Position numbers and translations under genes: made by a program. Positions 34,593 to 44,082 of a DNA stretch of 64,000 nucleotides are shown piece by piece (position 1 is the first letter of the stretch; every line of letters starts with the position of its first letter). The notes under the pieces were generated by a model that was not told the DNA's origin, ran no database searches, and saw nothing but the letters and a program-made list of their open reading frames with translations. Source of the DNA: SHVO01 sp050246995 (GTDB lineage: Bacteria; Pseudomonadota; Alphaproteobacteria; Rhodospirillales; Rhodospirillaceae); NCBI GenBank assembly GCA_050246995.1, contig JBFWVA010000006.1, forward strand, positions 124,001 to 188,000. The letters are read 5' to 3'.

Positions 34593-34615
34593 GCCCAAAA
34601 GCCTAGTTTTTGGGC
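34593..34615. repeat. Inverted repeat in the lysS / hydrolase divergent gap
   Basis: GCCCAAAA (34593-34600) pairs with TTTTGGGC (34608-34615) around a seven-base loop. It is about 60 bases before the hydrolase start and about 100 from the lysS start; a role in either promoter is possible but unsupported. Confidence 0.35.
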
Positions 34616-34674
34616 GTTCGGGCCCCCGGATTTCGCCATTCTGTCTTTGGAAAAACCTTTTCGGAGCGGGCATT

Positions 34675-35649
34675 GTGACCACGACGCCCATGGATACCAC
34701 ACCCCTTATCGCCTCGGCGCCGCCGCTGGAGGCACCCTTCCTGGAGCCAGAGGGCTTCAAATGGGGGCATTTCACCGCCCGCGACGGCGCGCGCCTTCGG
34801 TGGGGGCAACTCGCGGCGGGAACGGCCAAGGACTGCATCCTGGTTGGCGGTTATATCGAGTTCATCGAGAAATATTTCGAAACGGCGCGTGATTTCCACC
34901 GACGTGGTTTCAATGTGTGGTGCCTGGATTGGCGTGGCCAAGGCCGCTCCGCGCGCAGCGGGCGAACCAAGCCCGATGTGCGCGTTTTTGATCGCGATGC
35001 TGAAGATTTGGCCCAATTCATCGCGACGGTTTCACCGCGCGATCACAAATCCTTGCTGGTCGCCCACTCGATGGGCGGCGCGGTATCGCTGCTCGCGCTC
35101 GCTAGTCATACGCGCCTCGCCGACGCCGCGGTCCTTTCAGCGCCGATGATCCAAATCAATACAGGCAACATTCCGAGCTGGGCCGCACGCGCGCTTGCCG
35201 GCGTCATGACCGCGATTGGACGGGGCGATTCCTTCGTTCCAGGCGCAGGCGCGTGGCCAAATCTCGCGCCGCGCTTCGGCAACACCAATCGCCTCTCCAA
35301 CCACCCGATCCGCGGAAAGCTGGTGGACGCGTGGTTCACGGCAGCGCACGAACTGCGTCACGACGGACCTACCTACGCCTGGCTTAAAGACGCGTTCGCG
35401 TTGACCACGCGTATATCGGATGCCGAACTACTCTCGCGCATCCACACGCCAATCCTGATCGGCAGCGCGGGGCAAGACTTGCTGGTCGATCCGGCCGCGC
35501 ATCTGCGCGCGGCGACGTTATTGCCCGATGCGCAGCTCGTGACCTTCGAAGGCGCCAAGCATGAGCTTTTCCAAGAGACCGACGATGTGAGGGACCGGTG
35601 GTTCACCGCCATCGACTCGTTTGTCGCCGAGCACCTGCGAACAGCATGA
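34675..35649 (+). CDS. Alpha/beta hydrolase, lysophospholipase-like (S33)
   Basis: A 324-residue alpha/beta-hydrolase. The nucleophile elbow is VAHSMGGAVS, the aspartate is expected in GSAGQDLLVDP and the histidine in FEGAKHELFQE. WCLDWRGQGRSARSGRTKP is characteristic of the lysophospholipase L2 (PldB)/monoacylglycerol-lipase-like group. Start GTG 34675 has CGGAG at suitable spacing; ATG 34690 is a shorter alternative. There is no signal peptide. It overlaps the glucosidase start by four bases (ATGA), so the pair is coupled. Confidence 0.87.
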   Translation: MTTTPMDTTPLIASAPPLEAPFLEPEGFKWGHFTARDGARLRWGQLAAGTAKDCILVGGYIEFIEKYFETARDFHRRGFNVWCLDWRGQGRSARSGRTKPDVRVFDRDAEDLAQFIATVSPRDHKSLLVAHSMGGAVSLLALASHTRLADAAVLSAPMIQINTGNIPSWAARALAGVMTAIGRGDSFVPGAGAWPNLAPRFGNTNRLSNHPIRGKLVDAWFTAAHELRHDGPTYAWLKDAFALTTRISDAELLSRIHTPILIGSAGQDLLVDPAAHLRAATLLPDAQLVTFEGAKHELFQETDDVRDRWFTAIDSFVAEHLRTA

Positions 35650-37244
35650 GGGGTACCTGCGAACCGGCGTGGTGGCAGAGCGGAATTATCTACCAGATCT
35701 ATCCCCGCTCGTTTCAGGACTCCAACAACGACGGCATCGGCGATCTTCCCGGCATCATCGCGCGCCTCGATTATCTCGTTTGGCTCGGCATCGACGCGCT
35801 ATGGCTATCGCCCGTATACCCCTCGCCAATGGCCGACTTCGGATACGACGTATCGAATTACGTCGATATCGATCCGATCTTCGGCTCGCTCGATGACTTC
35901 GCCAAATTGATCGCAGAGGCGCATCACCGCGGCCTCAAGATCATCATGGACTTCGTGCCCAATCACACGTCCGAAGCGCACCCTTGGTTCGCGGACAGCC
36001 GAAGCGCCCGCACGTCGGCTAAACGCGACTGGTACATATGGCGCGATGCGGCGCCCGACGGCGGGCCGCCCAACAACTGGCTTTCGGAGTTCGGCGGGCC
36101 CGCCTGGACCTGGGACGAAGCCACCGGCCAGTACTACTACCACGCTTATCTTCCGCAACAGCCGGACCTCAATTGGCGCAATCCCGACGTCCACACCGCT
36201 ATGCGGGAGGTCCTGCATTTCTGGTTCAAGCGCGGTGTCGATGGTTTCCGCATCGATACGGTTCATCATCTCTACGAAGTGACGTCGCTAGCGGACAATC
36301 CGACCAACCCGGATTTCAAGCCCGGCATGGCGCCAACCCTCGCACTCGATCGTCGGAATCAATATGACCAGCCTGAACTTCATGAAACCCTCGCCGACTT
36401 CCGCCATATCGCGGACTCCTATGGCCCGCGGGTTTTGATTGGCGAAATCTATCTGCCGCTGGAACGGATCGTGACCTACTACGGCGTCGATCTCAAAGGC
36501 GTGCACCTTCCCTTCAATTTCCACCTTATCGGCGCGACTTGGCGGGCCAAGGCAGTGGCCGATCTCATCACGCGCTACGAAGCGCTCCTGCCGCCGGGCG
36601 CGTGGCCAAACTGGGTGCTGGGAAATCACGACCGCGCCCGGATCGCGAGCCGTGTGGGACCCGCTGCCGCGCGCTCCGCGACGATGCTGCTCCTGACCTT
36701 GCGCGGCACGCCGACACTCTATTACGGCGACGAGATCGGAATGACCGACGGCGTCATTCCGGCGGAGAAGGTTCAAGACCCGTGGGAGCTTCGGGTACCA
36801 GGATTTGGCTTCGGGCGCGATCCAGTCCGCACGCCTATGGCCTGGACGTCGGAGCCGAACGGCGGCTTTAGCGCCGGCGAACCGTGGTTGCCGCTTCACG
36901 ACACGCGCGTCTTGAACGTGGCGGATCAGCAAGCCGACATGGACTCCATGTTAAGCCTGACCCGCGCCCTCATTATCTTAAGGCGTGAGGAACCCGCTTT
37001 GCACCGGGGGGATTACGGCCTGATCGAAGCCCGCGGTGACGTGCTGGTCTATGAACGCCGTCATGGCACGCGCGCCTTCGTGATCCTCCTGAACTTCGCG
37101 GCCGTGCCGGTCTATACACCCCTCGACGGCGCCGGCGCGCTTCTCCTGTCCACACACCCGGGAGAGTTTCACGAACGCGTTGGCGCCCTTGTCCGACTGC
37201 GGCCTCACGAAGGGATCATTGTGGAACTTTCCCGAGAGCCGTGA
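35646..37244 (+). CDS. GH13 alpha-glucosidase / oligo-glucosidase
   Basis: A 532-residue cytoplasmic glycoside hydrolase of family 13. The conserved regions are in order: DFVPNHTS (region I), GFRIDTVHHLY with the nucleophile Asp (region II), LIGEIYLP with the acid/base Glu (region III) and LGNHDRARI (region IV). The N-terminus WWQSGIIYQIYPRSFQDSNNDG is typical of oligo-1,6-glucosidase and alpha-glucosidase. It should release glucose from short alpha-glucosides. ATG 35646 overlaps the hydrolase stop. No sugar transporter is adjacent. Confidence 0.92.
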   Translation: MRGTCEPAWWQSGIIYQIYPRSFQDSNNDGIGDLPGIIARLDYLVWLGIDALWLSPVYPSPMADFGYDVSNYVDIDPIFGSLDDFAKLIAEAHHRGLKIIMDFVPNHTSEAHPWFADSRSARTSAKRDWYIWRDAAPDGGPPNNWLSEFGGPAWTWDEATGQYYYHAYLPQQPDLNWRNPDVHTAMREVLHFWFKRGVDGFRIDTVHHLYEVTSLADNPTNPDFKPGMAPTLALDRRNQYDQPELHETLADFRHIADSYGPRVLIGEIYLPLERIVTYYGVDLKGVHLPFNFHLIGATWRAKAVADLITRYEALLPPGAWPNWVLGNHDRARIASRVGPAAARSATMLLLTLRGTPTLYYGDEIGMTDGVIPAEKVQDPWELRVPGFGFGRDPVRTPMAWTSEPNGGFSAGEPWLPLHDTRVLNVADQQADMDSMLSLTRALIILRREEPALHRGDYGLIEARGDVLVYERRHGTRAFVILLNFAAVPVYTPLDGAGALLLSTHPGEFHERVGALVRLRPHEGIIVELSREP

Positions 37245-37307
37245 ATCCCCGAAGGCAGGCGCGGCGCTTGCACCGGCGGCGAACTGCCGGTACAGGTCGA
37301 ACCTTCC

Positions 37308-40073
37308 ATGAACACATCCACCGTCGCCGCGCTGCCCGTTCGCCGCATCCTGCTTCCCGATGCGCCCGTTGTCGCGGCCGAATGGACGAGCGCCGCGATC
37401 CTCGACACGAGCGGCGAAATCAGCGTGAAAAAGGCCGCCATGGCCGGCCAGCTGATGGCGGCGGCGCGGCCGATCCTTTGCCACGCACCGGCCACCGCGG
37501 CGCGTCTGAAAACCGAACGCTTTCCGGCGCATGACATCTTGGAATTGTTCGCCTTTGTACGCCCGGCCAGTTTTTGCCTGCCGACAATTGGCGGCGTCGC
37601 GGCCGCGTTAGGTTTAACGCCGCCGGCGACCCTTGAAGATAAGCCCGAGACTCTCCTGCACGCGGTTCGGCATCTTCTGGAAGAACTGAAACGTATCGGC
37701 GACCTGGAGGCAAAGACACTGGCCGCAGCTGCCGGCGCCATGGCGCGGGGCGGATGGGCGTGGGGTCCGTCCGTGCTTGCCGCCCTCGGCGGTGATCCCA
37801 ACGCGGCGCGCGGTTTCGGGCCGGCCGCGGGACTTCGGGTCTGGATTGACCTGCCGGCCTGGGAAGAACGCGCCCCACCCGCGCCGCCAGGCAGCAAACC
37901 CGTTCCCGCCGCCCAGTCGGAAGAACGTCTCGAAAGGCTCCTGGGGAGCGGCGCCGAGGCGCGGCCAAGCCAACGCGCGTATACGCGCCTCGTGACGGAA
38001 GCGTTCCAACCTCGCGGCGCCTCAAACCAGCCGCTTCTTGTCCTCGCAGAAGCCGGCACCGGTACGGGGAAAACCCTTGGTTACGTGGCGCCGGCCAGCG
38101 TGTGGGCGGAACAAAACCAAGGCGCCGTGTGGCTGTCGACATTCACGCGCAACTTGCAGCGTCAGTTGGATCAAGAACTCGACCGGTTGCATCCCGACAG
38201 CGACGAAAAAAAGCGCCGCGTTGTGATCCGCAAGGGCCGCGAAAACTATATGTGCCTGCTCAGCTATGAAGAGGCATTAAACCGTCTCGGCGCGCAGCCT
38301 TACGACGCGGTGGCGCTGGGCCTCGTGGCGCGGTGGGTCAGCGCGACCCGCAATGGCGACATGGTCGGCGGCGATCTGCCAGGCTGGCTGCCGGAAGTCT
38401 TAGGCCGAGAAAAAGTCATCGGCCTCGCCGACCGGCGCGGCGAATGTATCTACGCCGCATGTAATCACTATCAAAAGTGCTTTGTCGAACGTACTGTGCG
38501 GCGAGCCCGATATGCCGACATCGTCGTCGCGAACCATGCGCTTGTCATGGCGCAGGCCGCCCTCGGCGGTATCGACGATGCGCTGCGTCCGACGCGCTAT
38601 GTTTTCGACGAAGGCCATCACATCTTCGAGGCGGCGGACTCCGCATTCTCGGCGCATTTCACAGGGCTCGAGGCCGCCGATCTCCGGCGATGGCTGCTTG
38701 GCGCGGAAGGCAACGCCAAACGCAGCCGCGCCCGCGGCTTGAAGCGGCGCTGCGAGGATTTGATCGCGTGCGGCAGCGGCGACGACTTTGGACTATCGAA
38801 TGCCGTGGAGGATGCCGTGGAGGCTGCCCGCGCGCTTCCAAGTCAAGGGTGGCGCAACCGGGTAAAGGACGGCGCCCCTCAAGGACCGTCCGAAAAGTTC
38901 CTCGCGTTGGTGCGCCAGCAAGTGCTCGCACGAGGCGATACGGCGTCACCCTATTCGCTGGAAGCCGAAACGGTTCCGCTCCTCCCAGGGCTCGCGGAGG
39001 CTGTCGATGGCCTAGAAATCGCGCTCGCGCGCCTCGAGGCGCCGCTGCGGAAGCTGATCGCGAGTTTCACCGCGAAACTCAATAAGGACGCCGGCATTCT
39101 TGAAACCTCCATGCGTCAACGCCTTGAGGCGGTGATCCGCACGCTTGAGCACCGCGGCGCGATGCAGGTCACCGCCTGGCGGGGTATGGTTAAGTCGCTC
39201 AAGGAAGCGACGCCATCGGAGTTCGTGGACTGGTTCCATATCGAACGCATCGACGGCCATGACATTGATGTGGGGCTTAGCAGACACTGGGTGGATCCGA
39301 CCCTGCCATTCGCGCGTGCGCTCGCGGATCACGCCCACGGGATCGTGGTGACGTCCGCCACGATGCTCACCGGCGAGTCCGACGAAGCAACGGATTGGAC
39401 GAACGCCGAGCAGCGCGTCGGCGCGTGGCATCTATCGGCGCCGGTTGCGCGGGCTTCGCTCGCATCGCCCTTCAACTACCTCCAAAACACCCGTGTGATC
39501 GTCGTCACCGATGTGCGCAAGGACGATCTGAAGCAAGTTGCCGCCGCGTATCGGGAGCTATTCCTGGCCGCCGGAGGCGGTGGCCTTGGCCTGTTCACCG
39601 CGATCAGCCGCTTGCGCGAGGTCCACAAACATATCTCCGCGCCACTCGATGAAGCGGGTATCCCACTTTACGCACAGCATGTGGACGCCATGGATACCTC
39701 GACGCTCGTGGATATCTTCCGCGCCGAGGAGGACGCCTGCCTTTTGGGAACTGACGCCGTGCGCGAAGGTGTCGATGTCCCAGGCCGTTCGCTCCGCCTC
39801 GTGGTTTTCGACCGTGTGCCATGGCCGCGTCCCGACATCTTGCATAAGGCGCGGCGGACCGCGCACGGTAAGAAGGGCTATGACGACGCGATTACGCGCC
39901 TACGCCTGAAGCAAGCTTTCGGCCGTCTCGTGCGGCGCGAGACCGATCGCGGCGTTTTTGTCCTCTTGGATCCGATGATGCCGTCCCGCCTCTGCACCGC
40001 GTTTCCGCCCGGCGTCGAGGTGGCGCGTGTCGGCCTCTCTGAGGCGGTCGCGATGGTTCGGGAGTTTCTGTAA
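37308..40073 (+). CDS. DinG/XPD-type Fe-S DNA helicase with N-terminal exonuclease-like remnant
   Basis: A 921-residue superfamily 2 helicase. Walker A is LAEAGTGTGKT (247-257) and the Walker B box is FDEGHHIF (433-440). Four cysteines, C316, C380, C385 and C391, sit between them in the position of the XPD/DinG iron-sulfur cluster. C-terminal motifs LLGTDAVREGVDVPG and LKQAFGRLVRRETDRGVF are intact. Residues 1-140 weakly resemble a DnaQ-type exonuclease (CHAPATAARL, then HDILELFAFVRP) without the acidic catalytic residues. Likely role: unwinding D-loops, R-loops or damaged DNA. Confidence 0.9.
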   Translation: MNTSTVAALPVRRILLPDAPVVAAEWTSAAILDTSGEISVKKAAMAGQLMAAARPILCHAPATAARLKTERFPAHDILELFAFVRPASFCLPTIGGVAAALGLTPPATLEDKPETLLHAVRHLLEELKRIGDLEAKTLAAAAGAMARGGWAWGPSVLAALGGDPNAARGFGPAAGLRVWIDLPAWEERAPPAPPGSKPVPAAQSEERLERLLGSGAEARPSQRAYTRLVTEAFQPRGASNQPLLVLAEAGTGTGKTLGYVAPASVWAEQNQGAVWLSTFTRNLQRQLDQELDRLHPDSDEKKRRVVIRKGRENYMCLLSYEEALNRLGAQPYDAVALGLVARWVSATRNGDMVGGDLPGWLPEVLGREKVIGLADRRGECIYAACNHYQKCFVERTVRRARYADIVVANHALVMAQAALGGIDDALRPTRYVFDEGHHIFEAADSAFSAHFTGLEAADLRRWLLGAEGNAKRSRARGLKRRCEDLIACGSGDDFGLSNAVEDAVEAARALPSQGWRNRVKDGAPQGPSEKFLALVRQQVLARGDTASPYSLEAETVPLLPGLAEAVDGLEIALARLEAPLRKLIASFTAKLNKDAGILETSMRQRLEAVIRTLEHRGAMQVTAWRGMVKSLKEATPSEFVDWFHIERIDGHDIDVGLSRHWVDPTLPFARALADHAHGIVVTSATMLTGESDEATDWTNAEQRVGAWHLSAPVARASLASPFNYLQNTRVIVVTDVRKDDLKQVAAAYRELFLAAGGGGLGLFTAISRLREVHKHISAPLDEAGIPLYAQHVDAMDTSTLVDIFRAEEDACLLGTDAVREGVDVPGRSLRLVVFDRVPWPRPDILHKARRTAHGKKGYDDAITRLRLKQAFGRLVRRETDRGVFVLLDPMMPSRLCTAFPPGVEVARVGLSEAVAMVREFL

Positions 40074-40076
40074 GGC

Positions 40077-40310
40077 CTAGTCCACCGCGAGAGCGAGGGG
40101 CTGCCTTATGGAACCAACCGGGAGGTCATCGCATTTGACGCAAAGGACCTCGGGCTCGCGTTGGTTCTCCCGGCCGATGGCCGTGAATCCGGCCGTCAAC
40201 GCTATGAGGCGGCGCGGGCCGGCCCGCCCACTTTCCGGGTGCGCCCAATGGGCAAGGCCCGGCTGTCCGCAGCTCGGACATTTCAAACGAACGGTATGAG
40301 CAGAGTCCAT
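40077..40310 (-). CDS. Small zinc-ribbon-like protein, 77 aa
   Basis: A 77-residue protein with two CxxC knuckles, KCPSCGQPG near residue 10 and LCVKCDDLP near residue 57, which together would bind one zinc ion. ATG 40310 is chosen because AAGGAGCTCCG lies directly upstream; a longer frame to 40430 has no such site. The spacer between knuckles is basic and hydrophobic (RRLIALTAGFTAIG). I do not recognise the family. It converges on the helicase gene with three bases between stops. Confidence 0.65.
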   Translation of the reverse strand: MDSAHTVRLKCPSCGQPGLAHWAHPESGRAGPRRLIALTAGFTAIGRENQREPEVLCVKCDDLPVGSIRQPLALAVD

Positions 40311-40510
40311 CGGAGCTCCTTCGGAAACCGCGTTGGCCGACCAGCCCCGGCGGCAAGCGCCCGCTCTTCGCAATGTCCCTTTAAATGATGGGCTGGACTT
40401 TATTTCCGCCTCTAGAAAATTTAAATGCAATTACAATAAGTTACAGACGTAACGTGCGCTTGTGGAACAAAACACGCTTTTTGCGCGTTTCGAATGATGA
40501 ACCTACGCTA

Positions 40511-40523
40511 CTCATTTTGAGTA
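40511..40523. promoter_or_regulatory. Small inverted repeat upstream of the RHH gene
   Basis: ACTCATTTTGAGT (40511-40523) is a 5-bp-arm palindrome, with a further ACTCA at 40530-40534 and a GTTAC/GTAAC pair near 40439-40452. Ribbon-helix-helix repressors often bind short repeats in their own promoter, so autoregulation is possible. The surrounding 40385-40569 stretch is AT-rich and otherwise empty. Confidence 0.35.
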
Positions 40524-40569
40524 AGTAACTCACAGACCAAACGGTTGAAGACGGAGGCTTTCTAAAGCC

Positions 40570-40821
40570 ATGCCTATGAAGAACGGCGGTAAAAGGAAGA
40601 CCACCGAAAAGCGTCTCTCTCGTCTTCAGGTCATGCTCTCCCAAGAGGAACTGACCGCCCTCGATAACTTTCGGTTTGAAAAGCGCATGCCAAGCCGCGC
40701 GTCGGCGATCCGCGAAATTTTGCGACGCGGTCTAGCGGCGGACGGCTTCGCGATCGCTTTGCGAGGCTCGCACTCAAAAGCTTTCGGCGTCCTGCGCGAC
40801 GGATCGAACGACGAGGGTTAA
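40570..40821 (+). CDS. Ribbon-helix-helix (CopG/Arc-type) DNA-binding protein
   Basis: An 83-residue protein. The ribbon strand RLQVMLSQEELTALDNF and helix pair RASAIREILRRGL match the RHH fold, which dimerises and inserts a beta-ribbon into the DNA major groove. The N-terminus is strongly basic (MPMKNGGKRKTTEKR). No toxin gene follows, so it is more likely a stand-alone regulator than an antitoxin. GGAGG lies 13 bases before the ATG. The end overlaps convergent panE by four bases. Confidence 0.8.
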   Translation: MPMKNGGKRKTTEKRLSRLQVMLSQEELTALDNFRFEKRMPSRASAIREILRRGLAADGFAIALRGSHSKAFGVLRDGSNDEG

Positions 40822-41732
40822 CTGGGCTTCCGCGCTTCGCGCAATTTGACGAGGCTATGCATCGCGGCGTTCATCGGCGTCGGCACATTGTATTTCTTCC
40901 CCTGAGCTGCGACGTAGCCGTTCAATGAATCGATTTCCGTCAGCTTGCCGCGAGCAAGATCCTGCTGCGTGGAGGACAACGTGCCGGGCATCGCCGGCCC
41001 GAGCTTACGCACGCGGTCTTGCATATCGGGGAGATCAAGCGCGATCCCCTTTGCCTTCGCGACCGCCACGCACTCCTCGGCTAAGAGCATCATGATATTG
41101 AGCGCGCCGGGATCGTTTACCAGCACTCCGTAGGTACAGCCCGTCAAAGCCGAGAGGGCGTTATAGGTCGCGTTCATGACAAGCTTCGTCCACATTTCCT
41201 GCGTGACGGTCTTGCTGACCCTGCACGGAATACCGCCGTGCTCGCAGGTCGCCGCGATTTTCGCGAGCACGTCCTCCGCGACTTCGCCGCCGATGACCAA
41301 ATCGCCCCGGCCGTTGTGTTTCAGATAGCCCGGCGACGGCATTGCGCAGGCCACATAAACGCCCGCCGAAACCACATCGAATCCCAGCTCGTCCTTGATC
41401 CGTTCGGCGTTATCGACGCCGTTTTGCATGCTTACCATCACAGCATCCGGACGCATGCGGGATTTGGCGTCTCGCGCCGCGGTAACGGTATCGAGGGTCT
41501 TCACGCAAAGAAGGATAAGATCGCCTTCTTTCACGGCATCCATCTCGGTGGTTGCCGCGACCTTCACTTGTTCCTTGAAGGTCGTGGTATCCATCATGAG
41601 GCCGTCGCGCTGAATGGCTTCGACATGCTGAGGCCGCGCAATCAACGTCACTTTGATTCCGGCCCGCGCTAGCATCCCGCCGTAATAGCAGCCCACCGCG
41701 CCGGCGCCGACGACAACGACGTGTTTGAACAT
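40818..41732 (-). CDS. panE: 2-dehydropantoate 2-reductase (ketopantoate reductase)
   Basis: A 304-residue NADPH-dependent ApbA/PanE-family enzyme that makes pantoate for coenzyme A synthesis. The Rossmann motif GAGAVGCYYGGML is at the N-terminus; CVKTLDTVTA and the catalytic lysine in TQEMWTKLVMNATYNALSAL are present, as is the C-terminal domain (EIDSLNGYVAAQGKKY). The start at 41732 shares one base with the preceding stop. The family is broad, and close relatives act on other 2-keto acids, so the substrate is probable, not certain. Confidence 0.87.
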   Translation of the reverse strand: MFKHVVVVGAGAVGCYYGGMLARAGIKVTLIARPQHVEAIQRDGLMMDTTTFKEQVKVAATTEMDAVKEGDLILLCVKTLDTVTAARDAKSRMRPDAVMVSMQNGVDNAERIKDELGFDVVSAGVYVACAMPSPGYLKHNGRGDLVIGGEVAEDVLAKIAATCEHGGIPCRVSKTVTQEMWTKLVMNATYNALSALTGCTYGVLVNDPGALNIMMLLAEECVAVAKAKGIALDLPDMQDRVRKLGPAMPGTLSSTQQDLARGKLTEIDSLNGYVAAQGKKYNVPTPMNAAMHSLVKLREARKPS

Positions 41733-42280
41733 CACTCGTCCCCGATCGAGGCGAAACGGATGGTCACCGGCGTCTGCCCAACGGCCGCGGGCGAACGCGA
41801 CAGGCGCGCCTGAATGGAGTGACGGGGAACGCACGTTCCCTTGGAGCCGAGCGGCAAACGGAGCTCGGCCATTTCCTTGCGCGACATGCGGATCGCTGTC
41901 ACCGGACGCGCTTTGCCCCAGTTCACCTCACGCTCAACGTCGACGAAAAGGAGTGTCCAGTATTCGGCGCGCGGCATCCAGTGCATCTCGGCCTTGGCGA
42001 GATACTCAAAACCAAGGACCTCATCGATCTCCTTGTCCGTGAGGCCGTCCGTGAGCGCGCAGACCTTCTCCCACGGCCATTCGGTTAATGGGCCGAAGTC
42101 CAGCACATCCCCACCGCCCATCAGGACGAAGCGAAGATTCTTATGAAATACGATTTCTTTCTTGGACTCAGGCCCGCCGGTGCGGGTGTAGAGCAAATAG
42201 ATAGTCGCCGGCGCGAGCGTGAAGATCGCGAGCAGGCCCAGGACTTTTAGAAAGGATTTGGACGGTCCCCAAGAAGTCAT
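41732..42280 (-). CDS. Membrane-anchored hypothetical protein, 182 aa
   Basis: Starts MTSWGPSKSF, with one transmembrane helix (FLKVLGLLAIFTLAPATIYLLY) and a soluble C-terminal domain of about 145 residues (KNLRFVLMGGGDVLDFGPL, LTDKEIDEVLGFEYLAKAEMHW). An ATG at 42298 and a GTG at 42355 would extend it; the last overlaps the groEL terminator. No family is recognised. Its stop overlaps the panE start, implying coupled translation. Confidence 0.65.
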   Translation of the reverse strand: MTSWGPSKSFLKVLGLLAIFTLAPATIYLLYTRTGGPESKKEIVFHKNLRFVLMGGGDVLDFGPLTEWPWEKVCALTDGLTDKEIDEVLGFEYLAKAEMHWMPRAEYWTLLFVDVEREVNWGKARPVTAIRMSRKEMAELRLPLGSKGTCVPRHSIQARLSRSPAAVGQTPVTIRFASIGDE

Positions 42281-42340
42281 GGGGCGCTTATAGCGCATTG
42301 GACCGTCGTGGTCTTTTCCGATTTCTGCATATCCGCCAAA

Positions 42341-42372
42341 GTAAAAGGGCCGCACCTTTCGGCGCGGCCCTT
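42341..42372 (-). terminator. Intrinsic terminator of groES-groEL
   Basis: AAGGGCCGC (42345-42353) pairs with GCGGCCCTT (42364-42372). On the minus strand the stem is followed by TTTTAC. It lies 28 bases past the groEL stop. Confidence 0.75.
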
Positions 42373-42399
42373 CGCTGTCTATCGCTTGGGTCGTTGGAC

Positions 42400-44046
42400 C
42401 TAGAAGTCCATGCCGCCCATACCGCCCATGCCGCCGCCCGGCGGCATCGCCGGACCTTCGTCCTTCTTCGGGACTTCAGCGACCATCGCTTCGGTGGTGA
42501 TCAGCAGGCCCGAGACCGAGGCCGCGTCTTGCAGAGCCACACGGACGACCTTTGTCGGGTCGACGATGCCGGCCTTCACCATATCGACGAACTTGCCTGT
42601 GGCCGCGTCGTAACCGAAGTTCGTGTCCTTCGACTCAACGACCTTACCCGCGATCACCGCGCCATCTTCGCCGGCATTGTCGGCGATTTGACGCAGAGGA
42701 ACGCCCAGCGCGCGGCGAACGATCTCGACGCCCACTTTCTGGTCATCGTTGCTGACTTCGACCTTCGCGAGGTTCTTGGAAGCGCGGAGCAGGGCGACGC
42801 CGCCGCCCGGCACGATGCCTTCTTCCACCGCAGCGCGGGTGGCGTGGAGGGCGTCGTCAACGCGATCCTTCTTTTCCTTCACTTCGATTTCGGTCGCGCC
42901 GCCGACTTTGATCACCGCAACGCCGCCGGCGATCTTCGCCAGACGTTCTTGCAGCTTTTCCTTGTCGTAATCGGACGTGGTGTCGTCGATCTGACGGCGG
43001 ATTTGCTCGCAGCGCGCATTGATGTCGTTCTTCTTGCCGGCGCCATCGACGATCGTGGTGTTGTCCTTGTCGATGGTGACCATCTTGGCCGAGCCGAGCA
43101 TCGGCAAGGTGACGGTTTCCAGCTTGATTCCGAGATCTTCGCTGATGACCTGGCCGGCGGTGAGGACGGCGAGATCTTCCAGCATGGCCTTACGGCGATC
43201 GCCGAAGCCCGGCGCCTTCACGGCCGCGACCTTCAGGCCGCCGCGCAGCTTGTTCACGACGAGCGTGGCAAGCGCTTGGCCTTCAATGTCTTCGGCGATG
43301 ATGAGCAGCGGACGGCTCGACTGTACGACGGCTTCAAGGATCGGCAGCAGCGGCTGCAGGTCCGAGAGCTTCTTTTCGTGGATGAGGATGTACGGGTTCT
43401 GCAGGTCCACCACCATCTTGTCGGCGTTGGTGATGAAGTACGGCGAGAGGTAGCCGCGGTCGAACTGCATGCCTTCGACGACGTCGAGTTCGGTGTCGAG
43501 GCCCTTGGCTTCTTCCACCGTGATCACGCCTTCCTTGCCGACCTTATCCATGGCCTTGGCAATGATTTCGCCGATCTCGCGTTCGCCATTGGCCGAAATG
43601 GTGCCGACCTGGGCGATCTCTTCGGTGGTCTTGATCTTCTTGGACATCTTCTCGAGGTCCGCGATGACCGATTCCACGGCCTTGTCGATACCGCGCTTGA
43701 GGTCCATCGGGTTCATGCCAGCGGCGACGCTCTTGGCGCCTTCACGGACGATGGCCTGAGCCAGAACGGTGGCGGTGGTGGTGCCGTCGCCGGCGAGGTC
43801 GTTGGTCTTGGACGCAACTTCCTTGACCATCTGGGCGCCCATGTTCTCGAACTTGTCGCGGAGTTCGATTTCCTTGGCGACCGTCACACCGTCCTTCGTA
43901 ATGCGCGGAGCGCCGAAAGACTTTTCGATGACGACATTGCGGCCCTTCGGGCCGAGCGTGACCTTCACCGCGTTGGCGAGGATGTCGACGCCGCGCAGCA
44001 TACGATCGCGCGCGTCAGACGAGAATTTGACGTCTTTAGCAGCCAT
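42400..44046 (-). CDS. groL: Chaperonin GroEL
   Basis: A 548-residue 60-kDa chaperonin subunit. Hallmarks: KVTLGPKGRNVVIEKSFGAP, the nucleotide-binding NDLAGDGTTTATVLAQAIV, and the Gly/Met-rich C-terminal tail GGGMGGMGGMDF. Fourteen copies form the double ring that folds cytoplasmic proteins in an ATP cycle with GroES. It lies 36 bases downstream of groES under the CIRCE-controlled promoter. The long open frame on the opposite strand is a composition effect. Confidence 0.98.
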   Translation of the reverse strand: MAAKDVKFSSDARDRMLRGVDILANAVKVTLGPKGRNVVIEKSFGAPRITKDGVTVAKEIELRDKFENMGAQMVKEVASKTNDLAGDGTTTATVLAQAIVREGAKSVAAGMNPMDLKRGIDKAVESVIADLEKMSKKIKTTEEIAQVGTISANGEREIGEIIAKAMDKVGKEGVITVEEAKGLDTELDVVEGMQFDRGYLSPYFITNADKMVVDLQNPYILIHEKKLSDLQPLLPILEAVVQSSRPLLIIAEDIEGQALATLVVNKLRGGLKVAAVKAPGFGDRRKAMLEDLAVLTAGQVISEDLGIKLETVTLPMLGSAKMVTIDKDNTTIVDGAGKKNDINARCEQIRRQIDDTTSDYDKEKLQERLAKIAGGVAVIKVGGATEIEVKEKKDRVDDALHATRAAVEEGIVPGGGVALLRASKNLAKVEVSNDDQKVGVEIVRRALGVPLRQIADNAGEDGAVIAGKVVESKDTNFGYDAATGKFVDMVKAGIVDPTKVVRVALQDAASVSGLLITTEAMVAEVPKKDEGPAMPPGGGMGGMGGMDF

Positions 44047-44082
44047 GTGTTTGGCCCTTTCTTACTTTTTGGCGGAAACCGA

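Noticed and set aside
40385..40569. AT-rich stretch upstream of the RHH gene as a possible insertion element end or origin
   Set aside because: No terminal inverted repeats, target duplication, transposase or DnaA-box cluster is visible.
40570..40821. RHH protein as an antitoxin
   Set aside because: No toxin-like ORF follows; the next gene is convergent panE.
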